A DNA stretch of 64,000 bases from Lysobacterales bacterium (GCA_014238945.1 JABAAB010000051.1:101100-165099), one strand, 5' to 3'; shown: positions 37,930 through 48,086, counted from the stretch's first letter. A program made the numbers and translations. The notes: generated from the sequence alone by a model not told the origin.

Positions 37930-40023
37930 GTGCAAAAACTGACAAAGTCATTTCAATTCGGCGAGCATACCGTCACCCTGGAAACCGGTGAGATTGCCCG
38001 CCAGGCAAGCGCCACCGTCATGGTTACGATGGCCGACACGATCGTTATGGTGGCCGTGGTGGGACGTAAGGAAGCCAAACCCGGTCAATCTTTCTTCCCG
38101 TTAACGGTAAACTACCAGGAAAAATTCTACGCGGCAGGTCGCATTCCAGGTGGTTTCTTCAAACGCGAGGGTCGTCCTACTGAGAAGGAAGTACTGACCT
38201 GCAGGCTGATCGACCGACCGATTCGTCCGCTGTTTCCCAAGGGTTTCTTAAACGAAGTCCAGGTGACCGCCAACCTGATTTCCTCCAATCCCGAAGTAGA
38301 TGGTGATATTCCGGCATTGATCGGAACATCTGCTGCACTGGCACTCTCCGGTATGCCCTTCAGTGGTCCCATCGGGGCGTCCAAGGTTGGTTATATCGAC
38401 GGCGAGTACGTGTTGAACCCGACCAGTACCCAGTTGGAAGATTCAAAACTGGAGCTGGTGGTCGCGGGCACCGAAAAGGCCGTGTTGATGGTTGAATCAG
38501 AAGCTGACCTGTTGTCCGAAGATATTATGCTGGGTGCAGTGACCTTTGGTCATGAAGCCTTGCAGACCGTGGTAAGCGCGATCAACGAATTGGTTGCCGA
38601 AGCCGGTGTAAGTCATTGGGGATGGGAAGCAGACGCAGAAGATTCAGATCTTAAAGCAAAGGTTGAATCAGCTGCAAAGGATGGCCTTGTCGCTGCATAT
38701 GCCATCGCTGATAAAATGGATCGTCAGGCTGCCGTGGGTGAGCTCAAGGATTCCGTCGTCGATTCACTGTGTGATGACGAAGACGAGAGCGCGCCATCAA
38801 AGGGTGATGTTAAAGGAGCCTTCGGCAAACTCGAAAAGTTCCTGGTTCGCGACCACATCCTGTCAGGCAACCCGCGTATTGACGGGCGTGATCTGACCAC
38901 TGTGCGGCCGATAACGGTCAAACCCGGTATCTTGCCACGCACCCATGGCTCTGCTCTTTTTACCCGTGGAGAAACCCAGGCGATTGTTACCACTACGCTT
39001 GGTACTACCCGGGATTCGCAAATCATCGATGCGGTCAATGGTGAGTACAAAGACCCGTTCATGTTGCATTACAACTTTCCGCTGTTCTGCGTGGGCGAGA
39101 CCGGTTTTGCCGGTGGTCCCAAACGTCGTGAAATCGGCCATGGCCGTCTGGCACGCCGCGGTGTGACGGCTGTTTTGCCGGGTATTGAAGATTTTCCCTA
39201 CGTGATACGTGTGGTGTCCGAGATTACTGAATCCAACGGTTCAAGTTCAATGGCCTCAGTATGTGGTACCTCGCTGGCGCTGATGGATGCCGGTGTTCCG
39301 GTCAAGGCACCTGTGGCAGGTATTGCGATGGGTTTGATCAAGGAAGGTGACCGGTTTGCAGTGCTCAGCGATATCCTCGGTGACGAAGATCATCTCGGCG
39401 ACATGGATTTCAAGGTGGCTGGTACCGCGGAAGGTATAACCGCGTTGCAAATGGATATCAAAATTGAAGGCATCAATGAGGAGATCATGAGGATCGCCCT
39501 GTCACAGGCACACGATGGCCGTAATTTCATCCTGGATGAAATGAACAAGGTTATCAGTGAACCCCGTGGCGAAATGTCCGAGTTTGCACCGCGCCTGGTC
39601 ACCATTAAGATCCACCCGGACAAGATTCGGGATGTTATCGGTAAGGGTGGTGTGACCATTCGCGGAATCACCGAGGAAACCGGTGCAACCATTGATATTG
39701 CCGATGACGGTACGATCACAATCGGTTCTGTCAACAAGGAAGCCGGTGATGATGCGCGCAAGCGGATCGAGCAGATTACCGCTGATATCGAACCTGGTCA
39801 GATCTTCGAAGGAAAGGTCATGAAGATCATGAATTTCGGTGCCTTTGTTTCGCTGACACCCGGACGTGATGGTCTGGTACACATCTCTCAACTGTCCGAC
39901 ACGCGTGTGGAAAACGTTACCGATGTCGTGTCCGAGGGACAGATGGTGAAGGTCAAAGTGCTCGAAGTGGACAAACAGGGTCGCGTTAGACTGTCCATGA
40001 AAGAGGTTGGCGAAAACGACTGA
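37930..40023 (+). CDS. pnp: Polyribonucleotide nucleotidyltransferase (PNPase)
   Basis: 697 residues from GTG 37930, preceded by CAGGAAAA. Two RNase PH domains (first with [20 protein letters not shown], second with [20 protein letters not shown] and [19 protein letters not shown]) are followed by a KH domain ([20 protein letters not shown]) and an S1 domain ([20 protein letters not shown]). It degrades RNA 3' to 5' using phosphate. There is no long acidic tail, and the protein ends soon after the S1 domain. Confidence 0.97.
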   Translation: MQKLTKSFQFGEHTVTLETGEIARQASATVMVTMADTIVMVAVVGRKEAKPGQSFFPLTVNYQEKFYAAGRIPGGFFKREGRPTEKEVLTCRLIDRPIRPLFPKGFLNEVQVTANLISSNPEVDGDIPALIGTSAALALSGMPFSGPIGASKVGYIDGEYVLNPTSTQLEDSKLELVVAGTEKAVLMVESEADLLSEDIMLGAVTFGHEALQTVVSAINELVAEAGVSHWGWEADAEDSDLKAKVESAAKDGLVAAYAIADKMDRQAAVGELKDSVVDSLCDDEDESAPSKGDVKGAFGKLEKFLVRDHILSGNPRIDGRDLTTVRPITVKPGILPRTHGSALFTRGETQAIVTTTLGTTRDSQIIDAVNGEYKDPFMLHYNFPLFCVGETGFAGGPKRREIGHGRLARRGVTAVLPGIEDFPYVIRVVSEITESNGSSSMASVCGTSLALMDAGVPVKAPVAGIAMGLIKEGDRFAVLSDILGDEDHLGDMDFKVAGTAEGITALQMDIKIEGINEEIMRIALSQAHDGRNFILDEMNKVISEPRGEMSEFAPRLVTIKIHPDKIRDVIGKGGVTIRGITEETGATIDIADDGTITIGSVNKEAGDDARKRIEQITADIEPGQIFEGKVMKIMNFGAFVSLTPGRDGLVHISQLSDTRVENVTDVVSEGQMVKVKVLEVDKQGRVRLSMKEVGEND

Positions 40024-40046
40024 ATCAATTTCGTGCCAACAAGCGT

Positions 40047-40077
40047 ATAAAAAGCCCGGGCTAACCGGGCTTTTTTA
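40047..40077 (+). terminator. Rho-independent terminator after pnp
   Basis: AAAAAGCCCGG pairs with CCGGGCTTTTT around a short GCTAA loop and runs into TTTTTT, 24 bases after the pnp stop. Confidence 0.9.
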
Positions 40078-40528
40078 TGTTGCCGGTTGCAGGAGAATAC
40101 CGGTTAGCTAACTTGGCTTTACGGCTGGTCGTCAAAAATGACCATCGTGATTGCCGGGATGATCGGGAAAAATATTGTCACTCCCGCGAAAGCGGGAAAC
40201 TCATGACGCCCTCGTAACCTGGAGCATGGGGAATATGAAGCACTCTGCGAGTATCTGGAGTCGGTTCAGTTGAGCATAAACAATAATTGTTGAATTAACA
40301 TGATTATTGGTTACAGGACGTCAATTTTAACCAGGCGTCTGCTGCAACCGGAAAAAAAGCGCAAACTACTGTTTTCTTTTGGTACAAATACGGTTAAAAT
40401 GCGCGGTTTAGTGGAGTCGGTACAGCGGCTGTGTGCGCGTGTCCGGTTTTAATTGGTGCTGTGTTTTCGCTCGGTATCCGGTCGAAAAAAATCAGCCTGG
40501 TACACGCAAATTAAAAAGGCTAATAGGA
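40078..40528. other. Intergenic region before rpsP
   Basis: 451 bases without a supported gene. It contains one REP-like hairpin (entered separately) and an AT-rich stretch from about 40270 to 40400 that probably holds the rpsP operon promoter; GGTTAAAAT at about 40392 is a possible -10 region. An in-frame extension of rpsP to 40433 is leader, not coding. Confidence 0.4.
40177..40202. repeat. REP-like hairpin, dRS3-type
   Basis: GTCACTCCCGCGAAAGCGGG followed by AAACTC. TCCCGC pairs with GCGGGA around GAAA. It differs at few positions from the copy at 48558-48585, so both belong to one intergenic repeat family. Confidence 0.7.
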
Positions 40529-40780
40529 ATGGTAAAGATTCGACTGTCGCGAGGCGGCGCCAAAAAACGACCTTTCTATCACATTGTTGTGGCTGACAGC
40601 CGTAACAAGCGTGATGGACGTCGTATTGAAAAAATCGGGTTTTTCAACCCGCTGGCAAAAGGCCAGGAAGAACGCCTGCGGGTGGATCTCGAACGGGCAG
40701 ATTACTGGACCGGTGTGGGAGCACAGGTCAGTGAACGGGTGGCCAACCTGCTTTCACAGGCCCGGAGCAGTGCTTCCTGA
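40529..40780 (+). CDS. rpsP: 30S ribosomal protein S16
   Basis: 83 residues from ATG 40529: [20 protein letters not shown], then [20 protein letters not shown], the standard S16 opening. First gene of the rpsP-rimM-trmD-rplS operon. The frame is open 96 bases upstream without S16 character. Confidence 0.97.
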   Translation: MVKIRLSRGGAKKRPFYHIVVADSRNKRDGRRIEKIGFFNPLAKGQEERLRVDLERADYWTGVGAQVSERVANLLSQARSSAS

Positions 40781-40809
40781 AGACTATTGGCTGATGCCGC
40801 GGGGTACGT

Positions 40810-41316
40810 GTGAGTAGCGTGCAAAGCAAACGGGTGGAACTGGGTTATATATCTGCAGTTCACGGTCTCAAGGGCTGGGTAAAGGTGCATTCCTGGACCC
40901 GGCCCATGGACAAAATACTTCAGTACCAACCATGGTTGCTGGGTGTAGACCAGAGTCCGGTCAACATCGTCGAAGGACGCCGGCAGGGTAAAGGACTGGT
41001 GGCTTTATTGCCCAGGGTACCGGACCGGGAACAGGCCATGAAGTTGGTTGGGCAGAAGATCTCTGTAAAACGCGAACAGCTTCCACCGGTGGAAACCGAT
41101 GAATACTACTGGACCGATCTTGAGGGTCTGGAAGTCCACACCCGCGATGGCGTGGTGCTGGGACGGGTGGATCGATTAATGGAAACGGGTGCCAATGATG
41201 TATTGGTTATCCGTGGTGAAAGAGAACACCTGGTGCCTTTTGTACAGGGACAATACGTAATCCGTGTGGATTTTTCGGCGGGCTTAATGGAGGTCGACTG
41301 GGACCCTGATTTCTAG
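40810..41316 (+). CDS. rimM: 16S rRNA processing protein RimM
   Basis: 168 residues from GTG 40810. The N-terminal barrel opens with ELGYISAVHGLKGWVKVHSW, and the C-terminal PRC-barrel includes YYWTDLEGLEVHTRDGVVLG and EHLVPFVQGQYVIRVD. It binds S19 and helps 30S head maturation. It lies between rpsP and trmD as in most gammaproteobacteria. Confidence 0.96.
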   Translation: MSSVQSKRVELGYISAVHGLKGWVKVHSWTRPMDKILQYQPWLLGVDQSPVNIVEGRRQGKGLVALLPRVPDREQAMKLVGQKISVKREQLPPVETDEYYWTDLEGLEVHTRDGVVLGRVDRLMETGANDVLVIRGEREHLVPFVQGQYVIRVDFSAGLMEVDWDPDF

Positions 41317-41340
41317 CCAGTCGTGGTAACGGAAAACACC

Positions 41341-42096
41341 ATGCGCATAGACGTGATTACCCTGTTTCCCGATGCCATGAATGAATTAACCGCGCTGGGT
41401 GTTACGGGACGTGCGATAAGCGATGGACGGGTTGAGTTAAAAACCTGGAATCCACGTGATTTCACTACCGACCATCACCGCTCGGTGGATGACCGCCCAT
41501 ATGGTGGTGGCCCGGGAATGGTAATGGGTGTTGAGCCACTGGGCTCGGCCATTCGCCAGGTAAGGCAGAACCGGGCGCAGAGTATTCCCGGGGACCAGGC
41601 TTCGGTCAGCCTGATGAGTCCACAGGGTAGGCCGTTGGAACAGGCCGGAATAGATGAACTGGCCAGCAGAGGAGGATTGATCCTGGTCTGCGGGCGTTAC
41701 GAGGGTATTGATGAACGACTGTTGGGGTCTGAAATTGATGAAGAATGGTCAATTGGTGATTATGTTATCAGCGGCGGGGAACTGGCTGCTGCCGTTATAA
41801 TCGACGCAGTAGCCCGGTTGATACCGGGGGTGCTGGGTGATGAACAGTCAGCGAAGCAGGATTCGTTCGTGGATGGCTTATTGGATCATCCGCATTACAC
41901 CCGGCCTGCAAAAACGGAGCAGGGGACGGTTCCAGAAATACTGCTGTCGGGTGACCATGAAGCGATACGTCGCTGGCGACGCAAACAGGCGCTGGGGCGG
42001 ACCTGGCAACGACGACCAGACCTGTTGGAAAACAGGGAACTGGATGATGAGGCGAAAGATCTGTTGAAGGAATTTCGCCAGGAATTGGAAAATTGA
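41341..42096 (+). CDS. trmD: tRNA (guanine-N1)-methyltransferase TrmD
   Basis: 251 residues from ATG 41341. An in-frame GTG at 41323 would add six residues. Trefoil-knot SAM-binding family with [47 protein letters not shown] and [19 protein letters not shown]. It makes m1G37 in tRNAs, preventing frameshifting. It overlaps the untranslated leader of rplS, not its coding sequence. Confidence 0.97.
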   Translation: MRIDVITLFPDAMNELTALGVTGRAISDGRVELKTWNPRDFTTDHHRSVDDRPYGGGPGMVMGVEPLGSAIRQVRQNRAQSIPGDQASVSLMSPQGRPLEQAGIDELASRGGLILVCGRYEGIDERLLGSEIDEEWSIGDYVISGGELAAAVIIDAVARLIPGVLGDEQSAKQDSFVDGLLDHPHYTRPAKTEQGTVPEILLSGDHEAIRRWRRKQALGRTWQRRPDLLENRELDDEAKDLLKEFRQELEN

Positions 42097-42137
42097 AAGA
42101 AAGCCCGAATACGGCTTTTTATGGAAAGGACAGTACG

Positions 42138-42485
42138 ATGAACAATATCATTGAGCAAATCAACGCAGAGCAGATCACCCGTGAGCTGCCCGAATTCAAT
42201 CCCGGTGATACCGTCATCGTCAATGTCAAGGTCAAGGAAGGCAATCGTGAGCGTCTGCAGGCCTTTGAGGGTGTAGTCATTGCCATCAAGAACCGTGGTC
42301 TGAACTCAGCCTTCACGGTGCGTAAAATATCACACGGAACAGGGGTCGAGCGCGTTTTCCAAACGCATAGCCCGTTGATAGATTCCGTCAAGGTCAAACG
42401 CCGTGGCGATGTACGCCGTGCCAAGTTGTACTACCTGCGTGGTTTGGAAGGCAAGGCCGCAAGGATCAAGGAAAAGCTGGGCTAA
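42138..42485 (+). CDS. rplS: 50S ribosomal protein L19
   Basis: 115 residues from ATG 42138, which follows AAAGGA. The frame is open back into trmD but L19 starts here: [20 protein letters not shown], then [20 protein letters not shown] and [20 protein letters not shown]. It sits at the 30S-50S interface. Last gene of the rpsP operon. Confidence 0.97.
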   Translation: MNNIIEQINAEQITRELPEFNPGDTVIVNVKVKEGNRERLQAFEGVVIAIKNRGLNSAFTVRKISHGTGVERVFQTHSPLIDSVKVKRRGDVRRAKLYYLRGLEGKAARIKEKLG

Positions 42486-42878
42486 CCGGCAGACCTGCAC
42501 TCCCGAACTGCGCGTCCGGGTAAAAATTGGGTTTCATCAAACCCATGACAAGACCGGGCGACGACAAACAGTCCAAACCCTGGGACGAAATTCCTGATTG
42601 TGCTTCACCCATTGAGTGGACAGATCTGAGTGACAGGCCCTGGCCAGCTGGGACGTGCTAACGGTTCTGGAGTCCATCTGGACTGACAGTTGCAAATTTG
42701 CTTCTCTCTTTCCACCTATCTCAGAGATCCGGGAAGATATTGAATTCCTGCTGGGCTAATAATTGATTGGTTTGCGTTGTATCGAACCAGAAGATTCTGA
42801 TATTTCTTCCGCCCCGATAAATCAGCTAGAGCGTTCCTCCCACAATTAATTCACAACAGGCTGACATACCGAGGCGGG
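42486..42878. other. Intergenic region after rplS
   Basis: 393 bases. A 7-bp inverted repeat TGGGTTT-CATC-AAACCCA at 42528-42545 may end the rplS transcript, although no T-run follows. A 39-codon reading frame from 42545 has no ribosome binding site and no recognisable sequence, so I do not call it. Nothing else is supported. Confidence 0.4.
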
Positions 42879-43136
42879 TCAGATCGAATAGACTTTCCAG
42901 GGCATTTCATCGACTGGTATCTCCTGCAGGTCTTTGACCAGGTTTGCATCACCAAAATAGACAGGCGAGCCATCATCACGTTGCGCCATCAGCACAACCG
43001 GTGCACCACCAAATTTGGGTTGCATGGAATCGATCGCCATATTGCCCTCACCTGAATTTGTCACCAGGTCCATGCTTACGACAACCACGATGAAATTGCT
43101 GCTTTGAATTGATATTGCTGCTGCCTGCACATCCAT
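42879..43136 (-). CDS. Small protein of unknown function (85 aa)
   Basis: 85 residues: MDVQAAAISIQSSNFIVVVV, then GEGNMAIDSMQPKFGGAPVV, DDGSPVYFGDANLVKDL and VDEMPWKVYSI at the end. GGGGTG lies upstream of the ATG at a usable distance. The alternating hydrophobic pattern and Pro/Gly turns look like a small beta-rich folded domain, and the frame fills the space between two terminated units, so I believe it is real. I do not recognise a family. It lies downstream of the IPTL-CTERM gene on the same strand but beyond that gene's terminator. Confidence 0.55.
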   Translation of the reverse strand: MDVQAAAISIQSSNFIVVVVSMDLVTNSGEGNMAIDSMQPKFGGAPVVLMAQRDDGSPVYFGDANLVKDLQEIPVDEMPWKVYSI

Positions 43137-43211
43137 TTTGAATCACCCCGTTCTGTCTGTTTTTACCTGGATCCTAAGTCTGGCAAAATCCCGGTCAAAA
43201 ACAGCACACAA

Positions 43212-43238
43212 AAAAGGCCCGGCAAAAGCCGGGCCTTG
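43212..43238 (-). terminator. Terminator of the IPTL-CTERM gene
   Basis: Read on the minus strand, AAGGCCCGGC-TTTT-GCCGGGCCTT is followed by a T-rich tract. It lies about 32 bases after the stop of the 790-residue protein. The stem is symmetric, but the T-run is stronger on the minus strand. Confidence 0.85.
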
Positions 43239-43270
43239 TTGTACTACCTATTAGCTGGATGTCGGACCGG

Positions 43271-45643
43271 TCAACGTTCCCTTGACGCTAATCTTCGCTG
43301 GTAAAGACCACCGGCCAATATCAGCAATATCAGCAACATCATGGTGATCTGGGACAGTGTGGGTATCGGGTTCGGAATACCGTTAATGAATGTACAGGTC
43401 ACGTCGTCGCCCGCACCAATGGTCAGGTCATCCGGTGTGTCTCCATTAGTGCAACTTGCGCTGAGCAGAGTCCAGAACCCGGTTTCGTCCGGTATTTCTA
43501 CAAAACTATAGTCACCAAACTCAATATCATCCTCGAACTCCTCCGCTCTGCCCTGTACTGTTGTCAGGCAATTCTCGTCATTTCCCAACAGACCTATTCC
43601 CGGCCATGTAATATCGAAGCAGAATCGGTCATCCAGTCCCAGGGAAAGCTTGACAATCTTGAGACTGGCCCACTTGGTATTGGTAAAGGTGCAAGTCACG
43701 GTTTCACCTGGATCAAGATCAATGGCGTTGGCATCTTCCTCACCGCAGGACACACCATCGTAGTCCCATCGATCCGGCCGGTTAATCTCCGCCACGGAAT
43801 AGGTATCCTGGGCCACCTCGTCTGAAGCGGGCAGATTATCAAATGTGCGGGATTCACTACCACCAGAAGTGGTAATGTCGAAGTCTTCACCCCAACTGCG
43901 TGAGAAGTTAAACAACCCATCGTCGCCGTTGGCTTCCTTTTCGACGATGATGCTGCCCTGTTTCACATTCAGGAAGGTACAGGTCACGACTTCTCCGGGC
44001 TCAACGTTGAAGTCGGCCTGCGCCGGGTTGGACTTGTTGGCACCGGAATTGTTGTCATCGCAGACGATGCTGACCAGGTCCCAGCCTGTCGGGACCGTTT
44101 CCTCGGAGGTATAGGCTCCCGGCATCAGGTCGAGGACCTCAATGGTTTGACCGTCACCGATCATGCCCGCTGCGGAACCGCTAAACGTGAACAGCAACGG
44201 ATCACCGTCGGGGTCCGTTTGCTTGGCAACGATGATGCCGCCACGTTGTGTGTTGGTAAATACGCAACTCACGTTGTCACTCTGTGTCATACCGATATCG
44301 ATACCGGTGTCGCCGGCTGTATAGGAACTGTTTTCACTGGGCGTGTATACCAGGGTGCTTTGTCCTCCAATCTCACAGCTGATATCGGTGAGGTCGAATC
44401 CACCCACCTGGGACTCGGAAATCTGGAAACTGCCGTCTACGAGTTCATCAAAACTTATCTGCGAAGGATAGGGTTCGTCGTTGCCATCATCGTCCAGTGT
44501 GAACGCACCCAGTTGAGAGGAACTGAACTGGAAAGCCTGGGATCCATCAGGAACCGTGTTCTTGGAAATGGTAATTGATCCGCCACGGGTGTTCCTGAAG
44601 AAGCAGGTGACGTCGGACTGGCCATAATCCTCGGCGCCCGGCTCCGGGTTGCTTGCGAGGTTACCTTCGGTCAAGGTGATGGTCAGCGTATTGCCATCGC
44701 GGTTGAAGGTGATCGGAACGCCATCGGCACGGGGATCATTGTTGACGCAGCTAATGCTGGCCAGGCCCCACAGTTCCGGAAGTTCGGATTCAGTGACCGT
44801 GACGGTCGTTCCCAGAAGGGCGGCCAGATCCTGGGAGTCGCCATCACCCAGATAAAATTGCGTGATCAGTGTTTCCAGGTCTTCGACACTGACCGCATTG
44901 CTGCTGTCGAATCCGAATTCGAGTTCCCCAGCATCGCTGGCCAGCTTGACGATGGTCAGTTTGCCGAACACATCGAGATCAAAAAACGTGGTGCTCAAAT
45001 TGCATTTAGAAGTGTTGAAACCGCCATAGCCGTTTTCATCGGTGGGGTCATCACAAACAGGATGTTTCTTCTCGTGCCAGGAAACGATGGCGTCGATCTC
45101 GGCACCGCCCACGGCACCATCGCAATCGACCGCGACTTCGCCAAAATTGGTCCTGAATTGCTCACCCTTCGATTGAGCAGCTACATCACCACAGAAGTCC
45201 GTGCCCGTTGGATCGTCATAATCATCTACCAGATTAGGGAACTGCCCCGATTCCGCATCAATCGGAAAAGGTAATGGTGAGGACAAACAGGAAGCAGCGC
45301 CACCTGGCTGTTCGGAGGGAATCAGTAAATTCTCTGCATCCTGTGCGAACCAGACACCGACGTTGGGGCTGCCAGAATTAGCATTGGTACTCATCAGAAC
45401 CTCGAGAAACAGGTTAACTTGAGATCCGACCAGGCACTCTGTCGGGTTTTCAACCCCTTCTTTTGCCGATACCTCGGCAATCTCAATGTCCTGTGAGGTA
45501 CAACTGAGGATCTTACCGCCACTGGTTTCAGCGGGGCAGGTATCTGAATTCGGAACAGGGATAGCTCCGGCGATAGCCGAGGAAATACCCAGAATGGTGG
45601 CGAGTAGCAGGGTAGGCAGAAAAAACTTTCTGGTCGGTGTCAT
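43271..45643 (-). CDS. IPTL-CTERM surface protein with five Cys-containing prealbumin-like repeats
   Basis: 790 residues from ATG 45643 (GGGAG 7 bases upstream; an in-frame GTG at 45667 is less likely). A signal peptide (FFLPTLLLATILGISSAIAGA) is followed by a Cys-rich region of about 200 residues. Then come five tandem repeats at about 228-351, 355-464, 468-559, 563-655 and 660-754. Each starts like GGIIVAKQTDPDG and ends like VTCTFTNT, as in SpaA/prealbumin-like or B-type Cna domains, with a Cys near the last strand and another inside. The end NPIPTLSQITMMLLILLILA followed by GGLYQRRLASRER is the IPTL-CTERM tripartite sorting signal: motif, helix, basic tail. The protein is therefore exported and probably processed by a sorting enzyme encoded elsewhere. 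The AT-rich upstream spacer and own terminator suggest a single-gene unit. Confidence 0.85.
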   Translation of the reverse strand: MTPTRKFFLPTLLLATILGISSAIAGAIPVPNSDTCPAETSGGKILSCTSQDIEIAEVSAKEGVENPTECLVGSQVNLFLEVLMSTNANSGSPNVGVWFAQDAENLLIPSEQPGGAASCLSSPLPFPIDAESGQFPNLVDDYDDPTGTDFCGDVAAQSKGEQFRTNFGEVAVDCDGAVGGAEIDAIVSWHEKKHPVCDDPTDENGYGGFNTSKCNLSTTFFDLDVFGKLTIVKLASDAGELEFGFDSSNAVSVEDLETLITQFYLGDGDSQDLAALLGTTVTVTESELPELWGLASISCVNNDPRADGVPITFNRDGNTLTITLTEGNLASNPEPGAEDYGQSDVTCFFRNTRGGSITISKNTVPDGSQAFQFSSSQLGAFTLDDDGNDEPYPSQISFDELVDGSFQISESQVGGFDLTDISCEIGGQSTLVYTPSENSSYTAGDTGIDIGMTQSDNVSCVFTNTQRGGIIVAKQTDPDGDPLLFTFSGSAAGMIGDGQTIEVLDLMPGAYTSEETVPTGWDLVSIVCDDNNSGANKSNPAQADFNVEPGEVVTCTFLNVKQGSIIVEKEANGDDGLFNFSRSWGEDFDITTSGGSESRTFDNLPASDEVAQDTYSVAEINRPDRWDYDGVSCGEEDANAIDLDPGETVTCTFTNTKWASLKIVKLSLGLDDRFCFDITWPGIGLLGNDENCLTTVQGRAEEFEDDIEFGDYSFVEIPDETGFWTLLSASCTNGDTPDDLTIGAGDDVTCTFINGIPNPIPTLSQITMMLLILLILAGGLYQRRLASRER

Positions 45644-46069
45644 GTAAATCTCCCGTTCACGCGGCACGACGATGGCATTCCATTACCTTCGTCAGTGGCT
45701 CGGGACGCGCAGGTGTATTAGTCCTCTCCCTGTATGAGTCCCTGATCTAAAGACCGATCCTTGGTCTCCCTGTTTGAATCTATTCTAGCTGGTTTAAGCC
45801 GAATTATCACATTATCGGAACCAAGTCTGTTTGAACCTGATTATAATGTCAATAGTCACATTAAATGTATCATGTAATAGTATGATTATAAATCAGAAAA
45901 TAATATTTAAGGGATAGATGATTTTCAATTGTATTCAGCCGCTCAATATCGGTGAGCTGATTGTTCTCTCCAGAAAGACACAATAAAGGTATATTGAGGC
46001 CGCGTATCCTTGAAAGTTATCCGTCAGACCCTAATTTGTGCATTAGTCTTTTAAATTGCGGATAACACC
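45644..46069. other. AT-rich divergent promoter region between the IPTL-CTERM gene and htpG
   Basis: 426 bases whose central part (about 45780-45990) is much richer in A and T than the surroundings, for example ATTATAATGTCAATAGTCAC around 45840. It must hold the promoter of the minus-strand surface protein and, at its right end, the heat-shock-like promoter entered separately. No reading frame or RNA gene is evident. Confidence 0.5.
46009..46037 (+). promoter_or_regulatory. Sigma-32-like heat-shock promoter of htpG
   Basis: CTTGAAA at 46009-46015, a 13-base spacer, then CCCTAATTT at 46029-46037. The E. coli RpoH consensus is CTTGAAA-N11-16-CCCCATNT, so the -35 is perfect and the -10 close. 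It lies 33 bases before the htpG ATG. Confidence 0.75.
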
Positions 46070-47977
46070 ATGACCGAAGCGATAAAAACCGAGAAACATG
46101 AATTCCAGGCCGAAGTACGTGAAGTACTGAACCTGATGATCCATTCCCTGTATTCCAACCGTGAAATATTCCTGCGTGAACTGGTCTCCAATGCATCCGA
46201 CGCCTGTGACAAGTTGCGCTTTGAAGCCTTGCAGGACGAAAAACTGCTGGGTTCAAATCCGGAACTGAAAATTGAAATCGAAGTGGATGAAGACGCGGGC
46301 CATATCATTGTGCGTGATAACGGTATTGGCATGAACAAGGACGAAGTGATTGAAAACATCGGCACAATCGCCAGATCAGGTACACGTAAGTTTCTTGAGA
46401 GCATGTCCGGTGACCAGAATCCTGATGCCAACCTGATTGGCCAGTTCGGGGTTGGTTTCTATTCTTCATTTATCGTCGCCGATGAGGTCACACTGAGATC
46501 CCGTCCGGCAGGCAGCGGGGAGAGCGATGGCGTGCAATGGCAGTCGGATGGCAGTGGTGAGTACACCATTTCACAGATCGTACTGCCTTCACACGGTACC
46601 GAGGTTACATTGCATTTACGTGAAGACGCCAGCGAATTTCTCACCTCCTGGAAAGTGCGTTCGCTGATCCAGAAATACTCGGACCACATTGGTTTTCCGA
46701 TCTGCATGATCAAACAGGCGGAACCATCGGATGACGACGACAAGGACGCTGAGACAGCAGTCGAATGGGAGGCGGTGAACCAGGCATCGGCCCTTTGGAC
46801 CCTGCCAAAAACCGAGATCAGTGGTGAGGATTACCAGTCGTTCTACAAACATGTCAGCCATGATTTTGAAGATCCGTTGAGCTGGGCACACAACCGGGTA
46901 GAGGGCAGTCAGAACTACACTTCACTGCTGTATATCCCATCCCGTGCACCCATGGACATGATGATGCAACGCGATGAGCGGCATGGTTTGCGTCTGTACG
47001 TCAAGCGGGTTTTCATCATGGATGCGGCCGAACAACTGCTTCCCCATTACCTGAGGTTTGTACGGGGTGTGGTGGACTCGGATGATCTGCCCTTGAACGT
47101 ATCACGAGAGTTGCTGCAGGAAAACACACTGGTCAAGAAGATTCGGTCGGCGGTGGTCAAACGCAGTCTGGACCTGATACACAGGCTGGCCAACAAGGAT
47201 GTTGAGAAATTCAACACTTTCTGGGATGAATTCGGCAATGTTCTTAAGGAGGGCCTGGCCGAGGACACCGGAAATAGTGAACGCATTGCGAAGTTACTGC
47301 GTTTCAGCACTACCGCCGAGACCAGCGCCGAACAACGTGTCAGTCTGGATGACTATGTGTCCCGGATGCCGGAAGATCAGGAAGTCATCTGGTATGTGAC
47401 TGCGGAAAACCGCAAGGCGGCGGAGAGCTCACCGCACCTGGAAATCTTCCGCAAAAAAGGCATTGAAGTCCTGCTGATGTCTGACCGCATCGACGAATGG
47501 GTCATGGGGTACTTTACCGAATTTGATGGCAAAAAATTACGCTCCATCGCCAAGGGTGACGTGGATTTGGGTGCCGATGACGACAACAAGGATACCGAAA
47601 AGGAAAAAGATGCGGAAAAGGATCCGTTGCTCAAGCGCTTATCCGATGCCCTGGCTGATGAAGTAACCGAAGTTCGTGCCAGTCAGCGTCTGACCGAGTC
47701 TGCATCGTGCCTGGTATTGAGCGAGCAGGAAATGGCGCTGCACATGCGCCGTATGCTGGAGCAGGCCGGTCAGGCCATGCCGGATAGCAAACCCGTGCTG
47801 GAGGTCAATCTGGATCATCAACTGCTCCAGCAGGTCTCAGAAATAGAAGCCGAGGACCAGTTCAAGGACTGGGCAGCCCTGTTGTTCGAGCAGGCGGTAC
47901 TGGCCGAAGGGGGTCAGCTTGAGGACCCTGCTGGTTTTGTCCAGCGAATGAACCGCCTGATGCTGTCTGCCGCCTGA
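46070..47977 (+). CDS. htpG: Molecular chaperone HtpG (Hsp90)
   Basis: 635 residues. The N-terminal GHKL ATPase carries RELVSNASDACDKLRFEALQ, DNGIGMNKDEVIENIGTIA and GQFGVGFYSSF. The middle domain has the catalytic-loop region LPLNVSRELLQ, and the C-terminal dimerisation domain completes the usual length. An acidic stretch, DDDNKDTEKEKDAEKDPLLK, sits at the middle/C-terminal junction. It assists folding of client proteins under stress, consistent with the heat-shock promoter upstream. Confidence 0.97.
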   Translation: MTEAIKTEKHEFQAEVREVLNLMIHSLYSNREIFLRELVSNASDACDKLRFEALQDEKLLGSNPELKIEIEVDEDAGHIIVRDNGIGMNKDEVIENIGTIARSGTRKFLESMSGDQNPDANLIGQFGVGFYSSFIVADEVTLRSRPAGSGESDGVQWQSDGSGEYTISQIVLPSHGTEVTLHLREDASEFLTSWKVRSLIQKYSDHIGFPICMIKQAEPSDDDDKDAETAVEWEAVNQASALWTLPKTEISGEDYQSFYKHVSHDFEDPLSWAHNRVEGSQNYTSLLYIPSRAPMDMMMQRDERHGLRLYVKRVFIMDAAEQLLPHYLRFVRGVVDSDDLPLNVSRELLQENTLVKKIRSAVVKRSLDLIHRLANKDVEKFNTFWDEFGNVLKEGLAEDTGNSERIAKLLRFSTTAETSAEQRVSLDDYVSRMPEDQEVIWYVTAENRKAAESSPHLEIFRKKGIEVLLMSDRIDEWVMGYFTEFDGKKLRSIAKGDVDLGADDDNKDTEKEKDAEKDPLLKRLSDALADEVTEVRASQRLTESASCLVLSEQEMALHMRRMLEQAGQAMPDSKPVLEVNLDHQLLQQVSEIEAEDQFKDWAALLFEQAVLAEGGQLEDPAGFVQRMNRLMLSAA

Positions 47978-48005
47978 GTTCTGGATACAAGGATTTTGAA
48001 CCTGT

Positions 48006-48035
48006 CCCGCCGAAAACTCTTCGGCGGGCTTCTTT
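48006..48035 (+). terminator. Terminator after htpG
   Basis: CCCGCCGAA-AACTC-TTCGGCGGG followed by CTTCTTT, 29 bases after the htpG stop. The T-run is interrupted, so termination may be partial. Confidence 0.7.
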
Positions 48036-48086
48036 AAACCATCAATCGATGATGTAACAGCCGGTGAACGGGTTTACACTTCAGCT

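Noticed and set aside
42545..42664. 39-codon frame after rplS
   Set aside because: No ribosome binding site, no recognisable sequence, and it starts inside a stem-loop.
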